A stretch of 27,377 nt of DNA from RYN-433 sp036558265 (GTDB lineage: Bacteria; Planctomycetota; Phycisphaerae; Tepidisphaerales; Tepidisphaeraceae), in the NCBI GenBank assembly GCA_036558265.1, contig DATBFY010000500.1:1-27377 (forward strand). Reading direction: 5' to 3'. The notes under the pieces are model-generated. The model made no database searches and was not told the origin of the DNA. It worked only from the letters and a program-made list of their open reading frames with translations. Made by a program: the position numbers and the translations under genes. This document shows positions 8,713-15,579 of this stretch, in pieces (position 1 is the stretch's first letter; every line of letters begins with the position of its first letter).

Positions 8713-8745
8713 AATGCTGCGGGTACTCTATAACCCGCCACCCCG
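8713..8745. promoter_or_regulatory. Divergent manA/phoH intergenic gap with small palindrome
   Basis: GCGGGT at 8719-8724 and ACCCGC at 8733-8738 form a six-base inverted repeat around an AT-rich centre (ACTCTATA), which holds a TATAAC-like -10 candidate. The gap is too short for two complete promoters, so at least one must extend into coding sequence. An operator role is inference only. Confidence 0.25.
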
Positions 8746-10107
8746 ATGTCCACCAACGGCCACATCAAGACCTTCGTCGTCGATACCAACGTGCTGCTGC
8801 ACAACCCCAACGCGATCTTCATGTTCGCCGACAACGAGGTGATCATCCCCTTCGACGTCATCGAGGAGTTGGACAAGTTCAAGACCAACACCGACGACCT
8901 GGGCCGCAATGCCCGCACGGTGATCCGCCACTTGGATCAGCTTCGCGAGCGCGGGAACCTGTCGCAGGGCATCGACGTGAAGGAGACCGGCGGGCGGATC
9001 CGGGTGATCCTGGAGGAGGACCAGAAGCTCTGCCCCGGCCTGACCGCCAACACGCCGGACAACCGCATCATCTGCACGGCCTACGCGCTTAAGCAGGAGG
9101 GCAAGCGCGTCGTCTTCATTTCCAAGGACATCAATGCCCGCATCAAGTCCGACACGATGGGCATCACGACCGAGGATTTCCTCGCCCAGAAGGTCGATTT
9201 CGAGCGGCTTTACACCGGGTGGCAGGAGGTGAAGGTCACGGGAGACGCGATCGACACGCTCTTTCAGAGCAAGCAGCTCAAGCTGAACCTTCCCAACATC
9301 TATGCGAACGAGTACGTCCTCTTGAAGGACGAGAACGACGAGTCGCACACGGCCCTCTCGCGGTATCGTGCGGATCTGAACGCGCTGGTGCCCGTGCGGA
9401 GCCGGCGCGGGCCGGTCTTCGGCATCATGCCGCGGAACCTCCAGCAGACGATGGCGCTCGACCTCTTGCTGGACGACTCGGTCAAGCTCGTATCGTTGAT
9501 CGGCTCGGCTGGGACTGGCAAAACGCTGCTGGCGATCGCCGCGGGCATGACCAAGGTGCTCAACGAGCAGGTCTATCACAAGCTGCTGGTCGCGCGGCCG
9601 ATTATGCCGCTCGGGCGCGACATCGGCTATCTGCCCGGCGACAAGGACGAAAAACTGACCGCGTGGATGCAGCCGATCTTCGACAACATGTCTTATCTCC
9701 TGTCGAACCGCCTCGCCGGCTCGGGACAAAACGAGGGACAGACCACCCACGCGTCGCTCTCGACGGTCGAGCAGCGGATCAAGCAACTGATGGAGTCGGG
9801 CCAGGTGATCCTCGAGCCGCTGACCTATATCCGCGGGCGGTCGATCCCGCATCAGTTCATGATCGTGGACGAGGCCCAGAACCTGACGCCCCACGAGGTC
9901 AAGACGATCGCCAGCCGGGTGGGCGAGGGTACAAAACTGGTTCTGACCGGCGACGCCAGCCAGATCGATAACCCCTACCTGGACAGCTCGAGCAACGGCT
10001 TGTCTTTCCTGGTCGAGCGGCTCAAGGGAAAGGCGATCGTCGGGCACATCACGCTCGCCAAGAGCGAACGATCGGAGCTGGCGAGTCTGGTGACGGCCGA
10101 GTTATAG
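8746..10107 (+). CDS. PhoH-family ATPase with N-terminal PIN domain (PhoH2 type)
   Basis: The 453-residue protein joins a PIN ribonuclease domain to a PhoH ATPase. The PIN domain (residues ~8-150) opens with TFVVDTNVLLHNP, where D13 is the first metal ligand, and continues with VIPFDVIEELDKFK and DNRIICTAYAL. The PhoH domain has a Walker A GSAGTGKT at 253-260 and a Walker B FMIVDEAQN with D375/E376, followed by LTGDASQID. In other bacteria this PIN-PhoH fusion unwinds and cuts RNA. Mycobacterial versions sit beside a small antitoxin-like gene; none is seen here, so a toxin-antitoxin role is not supported. It is divergent from manA. Confidence 0.92.
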   Translation: MSTNGHIKTFVVDTNVLLHNPNAIFMFADNEVIIPFDVIEELDKFKTNTDDLGRNARTVIRHLDQLRERGNLSQGIDVKETGGRIRVILEEDQKLCPGLTANTPDNRIICTAYALKQEGKRVVFISKDINARIKSDTMGITTEDFLAQKVDFERLYTGWQEVKVTGDAIDTLFQSKQLKLNLPNIYANEYVLLKDENDESHTALSRYRADLNALVPVRSRRGPVFGIMPRNLQQTMALDLLLDDSVKLVSLIGSAGTGKTLLAIAAGMTKVLNEQVYHKLLVARPIMPLGRDIGYLPGDKDEKLTAWMQPIFDNMSYLLSNRLAGSGQNEGQTTHASLSTVEQRIKQLMESGQVILEPLTYIRGRSIPHQFMIVDEAQNLTPHEVKTIASRVGEGTKLVLTGDASQIDNPYLDSSSNGLSFLVERLKGKAIVGHITLAKSERSELASLVTAEL

Positions 10108-10176
10108 CGCGCGCGAAGGGCTCGCAGGACCCGAAGAATGGGCGGGAATATTCAATCCGGCAAGCGTATTCTTTAG

Positions 10177-10932
10177 GTGATCGTGGAAACCGTCCCGGTC
10201 ATCTCGCTTGCCAAGCCGCGCGTTCGCCGCGCCCTTCCCCGCATCGCCGTCGTCATCCCCGCCTGGAACGAGGAAGGCTCGATCGGTCGCGTGATCGACG
10301 ACCTGCCCAAGGACTACGTCGATCGGGTCATCGTGGCCGACAACAACTCGACCGATTACACCGCCGGCGTGGCGCGCAAGTTCGGCGCGACGGTCGTGCC
10401 GGCGAGCCGGCAAGGATATGGGTCGGCGTGCCTGGCGGGCCTCGCGCACCTGGCGGCGCTGCCGCGGGATCAGCGTCCCGAGATCGTCGTCTTCGTCGAC
10501 GCCGACTTTTCCGATCACCCCGAGCAACTGCCGCTCTTGGTCGATCCGATCATCGCCGGGCGTGCCGACTTCGTGATCGGCTCGCGGATGCTCAAGCGTC
10601 AGCCGCGCGGAGCGTTGCTCCCGCAGGCGGTCTTCGGCAACCGGCTGGCGTGCTTCCTGATGCGGCTGTTCTTCAGGAAGACCTATACCGACCTGGGGCC
10701 GTTCCGCGCGATCACGTGGGCGGCGCTGCAGCGGATCGAGATGTCGGATCCCGATTTCGGCTGGACGGTCGAGATGCAGATCAAGGCAGCGCGGCGCGGC
10801 CTGCGGACGCTGGATGTGGCGGTCGATTACCGTCCGCGGATCGGATACAGCAAGATCACCGGGACGCTGCGGGGAACGGTTCGCGCCGGGTCCAAGATCC
10901 TGCTGACGATCGCGCGACACGGGCTGTCATGA
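10177..10932 (+). CDS. Family 2 glycosyltransferase (DPM1/DPG-synthase-like)
   Basis: A soluble 251-residue GT-A glycosyltransferase of family GT2. VVIPAWNEEGSIGRVI near residue 24 is the N-terminal nucleotide-binding strand-loop, ADNNSTD follows, and VFVDADFSDHPEQ (~107-119) carries the metal-binding DxD. TDLGPFRAI and the GWTVEMQIKAARRG segment are typical of the dolichyl/polyprenyl-phosphate glycosyltransferase-like group. There is no C-terminal transmembrane pair, so it probably acts at the inner face of the membrane using a lipid-phosphate or soluble acceptor. The acceptor and sugar cannot be told from sequence. The first codon is GTG at 10177; a second GTG at 10183 is possible. No adjacent polysaccharide cluster is present. 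Confidence 0.82.
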   Translation: MIVETVPVISLAKPRVRRALPRIAVVIPAWNEEGSIGRVIDDLPKDYVDRVIVADNNSTDYTAGVARKFGATVVPASRQGYGSACLAGLAHLAALPRDQRPEIVVFVDADFSDHPEQLPLLVDPIIAGRADFVIGSRMLKRQPRGALLPQAVFGNRLACFLMRLFFRKTYTDLGPFRAITWAALQRIEMSDPDFGWTVEMQIKAARRGLRTLDVAVDYRPRIGYSKITGTLRGTVRAGSKILLTIARHGLS

Positions 10933-10950
10933 CGATTGGCCTCGCGTTCG

Positions 10951-10984
10951 AAAACGCCGGGATCGGACGGGTCCGATCCCGGCG
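10951..10984 (-). terminator. Intrinsic terminator of the lipoprotein gene (possibly bidirectional)
   Basis: Arms 10955-10968 and 10971-10984 are perfectly complementary over 14 bases (13 pairs with a four-base loop is more realistic). On the minus strand the stem is followed by TTTT (10954-10951), fitting an intrinsic terminator for the small lipoprotein gene. On the plus strand it would end the glycosyltransferase transcript without a T-run. Confidence 0.75.
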
Positions 10985-11025
10985 CCCCAAACAACCAGTC
11001 AGGCGTCAGACCGATCGATCGCGCG

Positions 11026-11229
11026 TCACGGGGTCTTGGTGGTCTCGGTCTTCTTCTCCACGCTTCCGTCCGACTTCTTGGTCACCGTCTCTTCCTTGAC
11101 CTTGGTGCTGCCGGTCGGAGACTCGGTGACCGTCTTCTCGTGCGAGACCGTGCGGTCGCAGCCGCCCAGCGAAGGCACACCCACGAACGCGGCGGACAGG
11201 AACAGGGTCGTCATCATCTTTCGGAGCAT
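11026..11229 (-). CDS. Small predicted lipoprotein
   Basis: The 67-residue product begins MLRKMMTTLFLSAAFVG and has a lipobox-like PSLGGC, so the mature protein would be lipidated at the cysteine near residue 24. The rest is a short, highly charged Lys/Glu/Thr/Ser-rich tail with repeated KxxTVT and KKTE patterns, likely disordered. I chose the ATG at 11229 because AAGGAG sits five bases upstream. A longer open frame exists to 11262, but it would place the signal peptide inside the protein and has no such site. A hairpin followed by TTTT lies downstream at 10951-10984. I recognise no family; similar tiny planctomycete lipoproteins are generally unnamed. Confidence 0.72.
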   Translation of the reverse strand: MLRKMMTTLFLSAAFVGVPSLGGCDRTVSHEKTVTESPTGSTKVKEETVTKKSDGSVEKKTETTKTP

Positions 11230-11484
11230 GAGCTCTCCTTGTAAGAGTTCAGGGAAGCTCAACGCAACGGACGTGCCAGCGGGCCCGGCTGCTCATTGCC
11301 ACAACAGGGATATTGCCCAGCTTTCCCGCGCGGTATTCCCGACATCCCTCTGCACTGACACACCGACGAAAAACGTGCGACGATTTGTGCCCAATGCGTC
11401 GTGCTGTCGCGGCACGGTCGCTTGGCGTTCGTTCCCCGGGTGCATAAACTGTCCGGTTCCAACAACCAACGATCGGAAAATCCA

Positions 11485-11838
11485 ATGGAAACCACGACGC
11501 CCGCCACCAACGTGATCCAATATGACGATTTCGCCCGGCTGGAGCTGCGGGTCGCCACCGTGCTGGAGTGCAAGGCCCACCCCAACGCGGACAAGCTGCT
11601 TGTCCTCCAGATCGACCTGGGGACCGAGCGTCGGCAGATCTGCGCCGGTCTGCGGCAGCACTACCAGCCCGAGCAACTGGTCGGCAAGCAGATCGTCGTC
11701 GTCGCCAACCTCGCCCCGCGCACGATGCGCGGCGAGATCAGCCAGGGTATGCTCCTGGCCGCCACCGACCCGACCACCAATCGCGTGATCTTCGTCACAC
11801 CCTCCGAGCCGGCAGCGGCGGGCAGTAAAGTGAGCTGA
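11485..11838 (+). CDS. tRNA-binding domain protein (MetRS C-terminal/beta-subunit-like)
   Basis: This 117-residue protein is a stand-alone OB-fold tRNA-binding domain like the C-terminal dimerisation domain of methionyl-tRNA synthetase. The family signature runs from FARLELRVATVLECKAHPNADK (split here: ARLELRVATVLE, then HPNADKLLVLQIDLG), through QICAGLRQHY and LVGKQIVVVANLAPRTMRGEISQG (quoted in part), to GMLLAATD. No synthetase catalytic domain is attached. It could be a separate MetRS beta subunit, a CsaA-like chaperone or a general tRNA-binding factor. The ATG at 11485 precedes the first conserved strand; the ribosome binding site is weak. recN starts 17 bases downstream, suggesting co-transcription. 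Confidence 0.85.
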   Translation: METTTPATNVIQYDDFARLELRVATVLECKAHPNADKLLVLQIDLGTERRQICAGLRQHYQPEQLVGKQIVVVANLAPRTMRGEISQGMLLAATDPTTNRVIFVTPSEPAAAGSKVS

Positions 11839-11855
11839 CTCGCGGAGGCTTTTGC

Positions 11856-13613
11856 GTGCTCCGCGAACTCCACATCTCTAATCTGGCCGTCATCGCCGAT
11901 GCGCGGATCGAGCTGCACCGGGGGCTCAACTGCTTCACCGGGGCGACCGGGGCGGGCAAGTCGCTGGTGATCGGAGCCGTCGAGGTGCTGCTGGGCCTGC
12001 GCAGCCCCGCCGAGATGCTGCGCGCGGGCGTGGACGAGGGGCGCGTCTCGGGCGTGTTCGACGTCGCGAACAAAGACGTCCAGCGCGAGATCGAGCGCGT
12101 CACCGACATCCCCGTCGCTGCCGAAGGCGGCGAGATCCTGCTGACCCGTCGGCTTTACGGGTCCGGGCGATCATCGGTCTCCCTCAACGGCAACCCGATC
12201 ACGCTCGGCATGCTCAAGCAGGTGGCGGACCTGTTGATCGACGTACACGGCCAGCACGATCACCAGTACCTGCTCAAGCCGTCCAACCAGCTCGACGTCC
12301 TCGACCAGTTCGCGGACCTGTGGCCGCTGCGGCAGCAGTACCGTGAGGTCTACGACCGGCTTCAGTCAATCAAGTCGCGCCTCGAGGAACTGAGCGCCAA
12401 CCGCACGCTTTGCGAGCAGCAACTGGAACTCTACCGCTTCCAGGCCGAAGAGATCGACAACGCGCAGCTCGACGCAGACGAGTACGCCGAACTCGAGGCC
12501 CGCGCCTCGGTGCTCAGGAACCTGGAGAAGATCAAGAAGGACGCCAGCGGCGTCCACGGCGCGCTCTACGAGGCCGAGGGTTCGGTGCTCGAGCGGCTCA
12601 AGATGATGAGTGCAATCCTCGCCGAGCTGGCCGAGGTGGACGTCAACTTGAAGGGCGTCGCGACCAGCGTCCGCGACGCCACCATCCAGCTCGAAGAGGC
12701 GGCGTTTGACCTGTCGCGATACCTCGACAAATTGGATCTGGATCCGTCGGAGCTCGTCGAGATCGATGACCGTCTCAACACGATCAATCGAATACTGAAC
12801 AAGTACAACGACACGGTCGACCAGACGCTGGCCTACCGCGCCGAAATCGGGCAGAAGATCCAGGAACTGGAGAACGCATCAGAGGACCTGAGCACGCTCA
12901 ACACGGAGATCGCGCCTCTGACCAAGCGCCTGACCGAGTTGGGGAATGAGTTGTCCGCCAAGCGGCAAGCCGCGGCGAAGAAGCTGTTTCCGATGGTCGA
13001 AAAGGCGCTGGCGGAACTGGGGATGGAAAAGGCGCGGTTCTCTGTCTCCTTCCTGAACCCTGAACCCAAAACCCTGAACCCTTCCGCTTCCGGTTTCGAC
13101 CAGGTCGAATTTCTCGCCCAGACCAATCCCGGCCAGCCTCCCCAGCCCTTGCGCAAGATCGCCTCGGGCGGCGAACTCTCGCGCATCATGCTCGCGCTCA
13201 AGGGCATCCTCGCCTCCTCCGACCGCATCTCGGTGCTCGTCTTCGACGAGATCGACGCCAACGTCGGCGGCCGCCTCGGATCCGTCATCGGCCACAAGCT
13301 CCGCGACCTGGCCACTCACCACCAGGTCCTCTGCATCACCCACCTCCCGCAGATCGCCACCTACGCCGACCGCCACATCACCGTCCGCAAAGAAGTCAGC
13401 GGCAACCAGACCACCACCACCGTCCGCCCGATCGACGGCGACGCACGCCTCCAGGAACTGGCCGAAATGATCGGCGGCCAGCGCATCACCGAAACCACCC
13501 GGGCCCAGGCCCGCGAGTTGCTCGAAGCCGCTCAGGCCGAGTTCGCCCCAATCCCCAGCGTGGAGGTCCGCAAGGAGACGAAGACGCCGCGGAAGACCAA
13601 AGCCGCCGGGTAG
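11856..13613 (+). CDS. recN: DNA repair protein RecN
   Basis: RecN is an SMC-like ATPase that acts at double-strand breaks in recombinational repair. The 585-residue protein has Walker A GATGAGKS (29-36) at the N-terminus, a long central coiled coil (about residues 155-400, rich in Glu/Leu/Arg), the ABC signature SGGELSR (437-443), and Walker B VLVFDEID with D464/E465, then THLPQIATYAD. After Walker B it reads DANVGGRLG where many RecN have DTGVSG, a mild deviation. The GTG start has GGAGG about eight bases upstream. A stretch of five heptanucleotides at 13051-13085 encodes an extra LNPEPKTLNPS segment just before the conserved GFDQVEF strand. It lies 17 bases after the tRNA-binding domain gene. 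Confidence 0.95.
   Translation: MLRELHISNLAVIADARIELHRGLNCFTGATGAGKSLVIGAVEVLLGLRSPAEMLRAGVDEGRVSGVFDVANKDVQREIERVTDIPVAAEGGEILLTRRLYGSGRSSVSLNGNPITLGMLKQVADLLIDVHGQHDHQYLLKPSNQLDVLDQFADLWPLRQQYREVYDRLQSIKSRLEELSANRTLCEQQLELYRFQAEEIDNAQLDADEYAELEARASVLRNLEKIKKDASGVHGALYEAEGSVLERLKMMSAILAELAEVDVNLKGVATSVRDATIQLEEAAFDLSRYLDKLDLDPSELVEIDDRLNTINRILNKYNDTVDQTLAYRAEIGQKIQELENASEDLSTLNTEIAPLTKRLTELGNELSAKRQAAAKKLFPMVEKALAELGMEKARFSVSFLNPEPKTLNPSASGFDQVEFLAQTNPGQPPQPLRKIASGGELSRIMLALKGILASSDRISVLVFDEIDANVGGRLGSVIGHKLRDLATHHQVLCITHLPQIATYADRHITVRKEVSGNQTTTTVRPIDGDARLQELAEMIGGQRITETTRAQARELLEAAQAEFAPIPSVEVRKETKTPRKTKAAG
13051..13085 (+). repeat. Heptanucleotide repeat inside recN
   Basis: Five consecutive 7-base units, consensus CCCTGAA (two exact copies, one with a single changed first base, two diverged). 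They are read in the recN frame as LNPEPKTLNPS. The segment falls in a variable loop before the GFDQVEF strand, where RecN tolerates length change. Confidence 0.7.
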
Positions 13614-13616
13614 CTC

Positions 13617-13681
13617 TCGTATCACGGGCTTCCAGCCCGTGAGAGAAGGCGACGCGCACGGGCCGGAAGCCCGTGATACGA
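13617..13681. repeat. Nested inverted repeat between recN and the thioesterase gene
   Basis: Two 25-base arms (13617-13641 and 13657-13681) are complementary at 24 positions, separated by 15 bases. The core of the left arm is itself a hairpin, CACGGGCT-TCC-AGCCCGTG; the right arm has the same layout with one change. It fills nearly all of the 69-base gap between two convergent genes and stops at the thioesterase stop codon. It could act as a bidirectional terminator or be a dispersed REP-like element. Confidence 0.75.
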
Positions 13682-13682
13682 A

Positions 13683-14081
13683 TTACCCGTCCGTTCCGCC
13701 CTTCAGCATCTCCGCCGGGATCTCCCGCAACTGGCCTTGGCGGTCTACGCAGGCGATGGTGGTTAAAGCTTCCGCCAGCACGGTGGTGCCGCGCTTGAGC
13801 ACGTACTCGTGGTCGATCCGGACGTGGGTGCGCCTCGCCACGCGCGTGATCAGGGTCACTTCGTCGTCGAATCGCGCGGGGGCCTTGTAGCGGCACTCGG
13901 CCTTGACCACGACGAACAGCACCCCCGCCATCTCCAACTCGGCGTAAGAGGCGCCACTGGCCCGCAGGAGTTCGATCCGGCCCATCTCAAAGTACTGGAA
14001 AAACCGGCTGTGATGCACCACCCCCATCGGGTCGCAGTCGGGATAGCGCACGCGGAACGTAATTTGATGCTCGTCCAACAT
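13683..14081 (-). CDS. Acyl-CoA thioesterase, hotdog fold (YbgC/4HBT family)
   Basis: A 132-residue single hotdog-fold protein. The active-site region is YPDCDPMGVVHHSRFFQYFE (residues 13-32), where the second Asp (D17) matches the catalytic aspartate of the 4-hydroxybenzoyl-CoA thioesterase/YbgC family. MGRIELLRASG and the core strand FVVVKAECRYKAPARFDDE follow the same pattern. YbgC-type enzymes hydrolyse acyl-CoA or acyl-ACP thioesters in the cytoplasm; the acyl group here is unknown. There are no Tol-Pal genes nearby, the usual enterobacterial context of ybgC. It ends next to the nested inverted repeat and is divergent from rpsU. Confidence 0.85.
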   Translation of the reverse strand: MLDEHQITFRVRYPDCDPMGVVHHSRFFQYFEMGRIELLRASGASYAELEMAGVLFVVVKAECRYKAPARFDDEVTLITRVARRTHVRIDHEYVLKRGTTVLAEALTTIACVDRQGQLREIPAEMLKGGTDG

Positions 14082-14135
14082 TTAGCTACCTTCCCGCCGG
14101 GCTTCTGGCCCGCCGGTCGCCGCCTTGGGGCCGTC

Positions 14136-14163
14136 TTGAAGATCCCGCAAACCTCGCTACACT
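14136..14163 (+). promoter_or_regulatory. Candidate sigma-70 promoter for rpsU
   Basis: TTGAAG (14136-14141) and TACACT (14158-14163) are separated by 16 bases. Each matches four of six consensus bases. They lie about 80 bases before the rpsU ATG in the 163-base divergent gap. Confidence 0.4.
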
Positions 14164-14244
14164 AAAGCGTTCCGGCCGATCAGGCAAAGGCGCTTGCGCG
14201 GGCCGCGTGGAAGTCAGCTCAGCAGTCCCTCGAAAGGATCGTTC

Positions 14245-14430
14245 ATGATCAAGGTGAAGTCGCGCGGCAACGAGACCGCCGAACAGATGCTCCGTCGCTT
14301 CAAGAAGATGTGTGAGAAGGAAGGTCTCACCAAGGACATCAAGCGGATCGCGTACTACGAGAAGCCGAGCGAGAAGCGTCGCCGCCGCGCCCGATCCAAG
14401 CCGCGTCCGTTCAAGTCAATGGGCCGCTGA
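14245..14430 (+). CDS. rpsU: Small ribosomal subunit protein bS21
   Basis: bS21 is a small basic 30S subunit protein near the anti-Shine-Dalgarno end of 16S rRNA, involved in initiation. The 61-residue product has the family pattern: MIKVKSRGNETAEQMLRRFKK (quoted as MIKVKSRGNETAEQML then RRFKKMCEKEG), YYEKPSEKRRRRARSK, and a basic tail. The ATG at 14245 has AAAGGA upstream; an in-frame ATG at 14194 is rejected because it would add an unrelated leader. It stands alone between a divergent thioesterase gene and the ABC cluster, not in a dnaG-rpoD operon. bS21 has been linked to leaderless or weak-SD translation control in some bacteria; nothing here tests that. Confidence 0.95.
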   Translation: MIKVKSRGNETAEQMLRRFKKMCEKEGLTKDIKRIAYYEKPSEKRRRRARSKPRPFKSMGR

Positions 14431-14574
14431 ACGCGCTCCAGCGCGCGCGACACGCACGTACGGATTCCTGGGAAGACACGCACGAGAAACACCGCGGCGC
14501 GCGCCACGCCCCCCCAATGGCAGACGCGCGCCCCTTCTTTTGCCTTTTTCCACGAACCTCTTACCCTCTGTCGC

Positions 14575-15552
14575 ATGACCGACCAAGCCAACGGCGCCGC
14601 CGTCCAAACGCAAGGCCTCACCAAGATCTACAAGGACTTCTGGGGACGCCCCAAGGTCACCGCCCTGCAGGACCTGAACCTCACCATTCACCGGGGTGAG
14701 GTTTTCGGTTTGCTCGGGCCCAACGGCTCGGGCAAGTCCACCACCATCAAGCTCCTGCTGGGCCTGATCTTCCCAAGCCGCGGCAGCGCACACGTCCTGG
14801 GTCAGCCCGCGGGCAACACCGTGATCAACGAGCGAATCGGCTTCCTCCCCGAAGAGTCGTACCTCTATAAGTTCCTCAACGGCGAGGAGACGCTCCGCTT
14901 CTACGGCAAGCTGTTCAAGATCCCGCACAAAGAGCTCAACAAGCGCGTCCCCTTGCTGCTCGATAAGGTCGGCCTCGACGAGCCCAGCCGCAAGCGCAAG
15001 CTGCGCGAGTATTCCAAGGGCATGGCACGCCGCATCGGCCTGGCGCAGGCGCTGATCAACGACCCCGACCTGATCCTGCTGGATGAGCCGACGACCGGCC
15101 TGGACCCGATCGGCACCCGCGAGATGAAAGACCTGATCGTCTCCCTCAAAAAGCAGGGCAAGACCGTCATCCTCTGCTCGCACCTGCTCGCCGACGTGCA
15201 GGACGTCTGCGACCGCATCACCATCCTCTTCAAGGGGAGGATGCAGACGCTGGGCGAGGTTCGCGACCTCCTGCAGGTGAAAGACATCACGCAGATCGAG
15301 GCCCGCGGCCTCAACCGCGAGCAGATCGACCAGGTGCGGCAGTTCATGAGCCGGATGGGCGCCGGCAACGCCGCGATCACCCACCCGACCACGACCCTCG
15401 AAGACCTGTTCATTCGCATCGTCCGGGAGAACACTCCGATGAACGACGCCTACTCCGGTGGCGCCGAGCGGGCACGTCCCGCCGGCGGATTTCCGGTCGC
15501 CTCCGGGTCGTCATCATCGTCCCCGTCGTCGTCCAATGGCAACAACGCCTGA
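14575..15552 (+). CDS. ABC transporter ATP-binding protein (ABC-2 type)
   Basis: This 325-residue protein is the cytoplasmic ATPase of an ABC-2 type transporter. Walker A is GPNGSGKST (48-56), the Q-loop region LPEESYLYKFLNGEE (91-105), Walker B LILLDEPTTGLDP (167-179) and the switch histidine H203 in CSHLL. The signature motif reads YSKGM (146-150) instead of LSGGQ, as in many ABC-2/CcmA-type ATPases. After the nucleotide-binding domain there is a ~75-residue regulatory region and a Ser-rich, low-complexity tail of about 30 residues. The permease gene starts 27 bases downstream, and a third gene overlaps the permease end, so the three are probably one transcript. The substrate is unknown; both export and a gliding- or cell-envelope-related role are possible. 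Confidence 0.92.
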   Translation: MTDQANGAAVQTQGLTKIYKDFWGRPKVTALQDLNLTIHRGEVFGLLGPNGSGKSTTIKLLLGLIFPSRGSAHVLGQPAGNTVINERIGFLPEESYLYKFLNGEETLRFYGKLFKIPHKELNKRVPLLLDKVGLDEPSRKRKLREYSKGMARRIGLAQALINDPDLILLDEPTTGLDPIGTREMKDLIVSLKKQGKTVILCSHLLADVQDVCDRITILFKGRMQTLGEVRDLLQVKDITQIEARGLNREQIDQVRQFMSRMGAGNAAITHPTTTLEDLFIRIVRENTPMNDAYSGGAERARPAGGFPVASGSSSSSPSSSNGNNA

Positions 15553-15579
15553 CGCGCGTCACGCAGTGAGAGTGTTCCC

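Noticed and set aside
8728..10047. Long antisense frame over phoH
   Set aside because: The sense frame has intact PIN and PhoH motifs; the antisense one has none.
8746..10107. PIN-PhoH gene as part of a toxin-antitoxin pair
   Set aside because: No small antitoxin-like gene lies upstream; the neighbour is manA on the other strand, 33 bases away.
11230..11484. Search for a small RNA or extra gene in the 255-base gap before the tRNA-binding domain gene
   Set aside because: Only short arbitrary frames and no convincing hairpin, promoter pair or ribosome binding site were seen; it probably holds the two divergent promoters.
11263..11676. Antisense frames overlapping the tRNA-binding domain gene
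   Set aside because: No domain character, and the sense frame matches the MetRS C-terminal family throughout.
14416..15384. Long antisense frame over the ABC ATPase
   Set aside because: The sense frame has all ABC motifs; the reverse frame is a Val/Leu/Ala/Asp-rich shadow.
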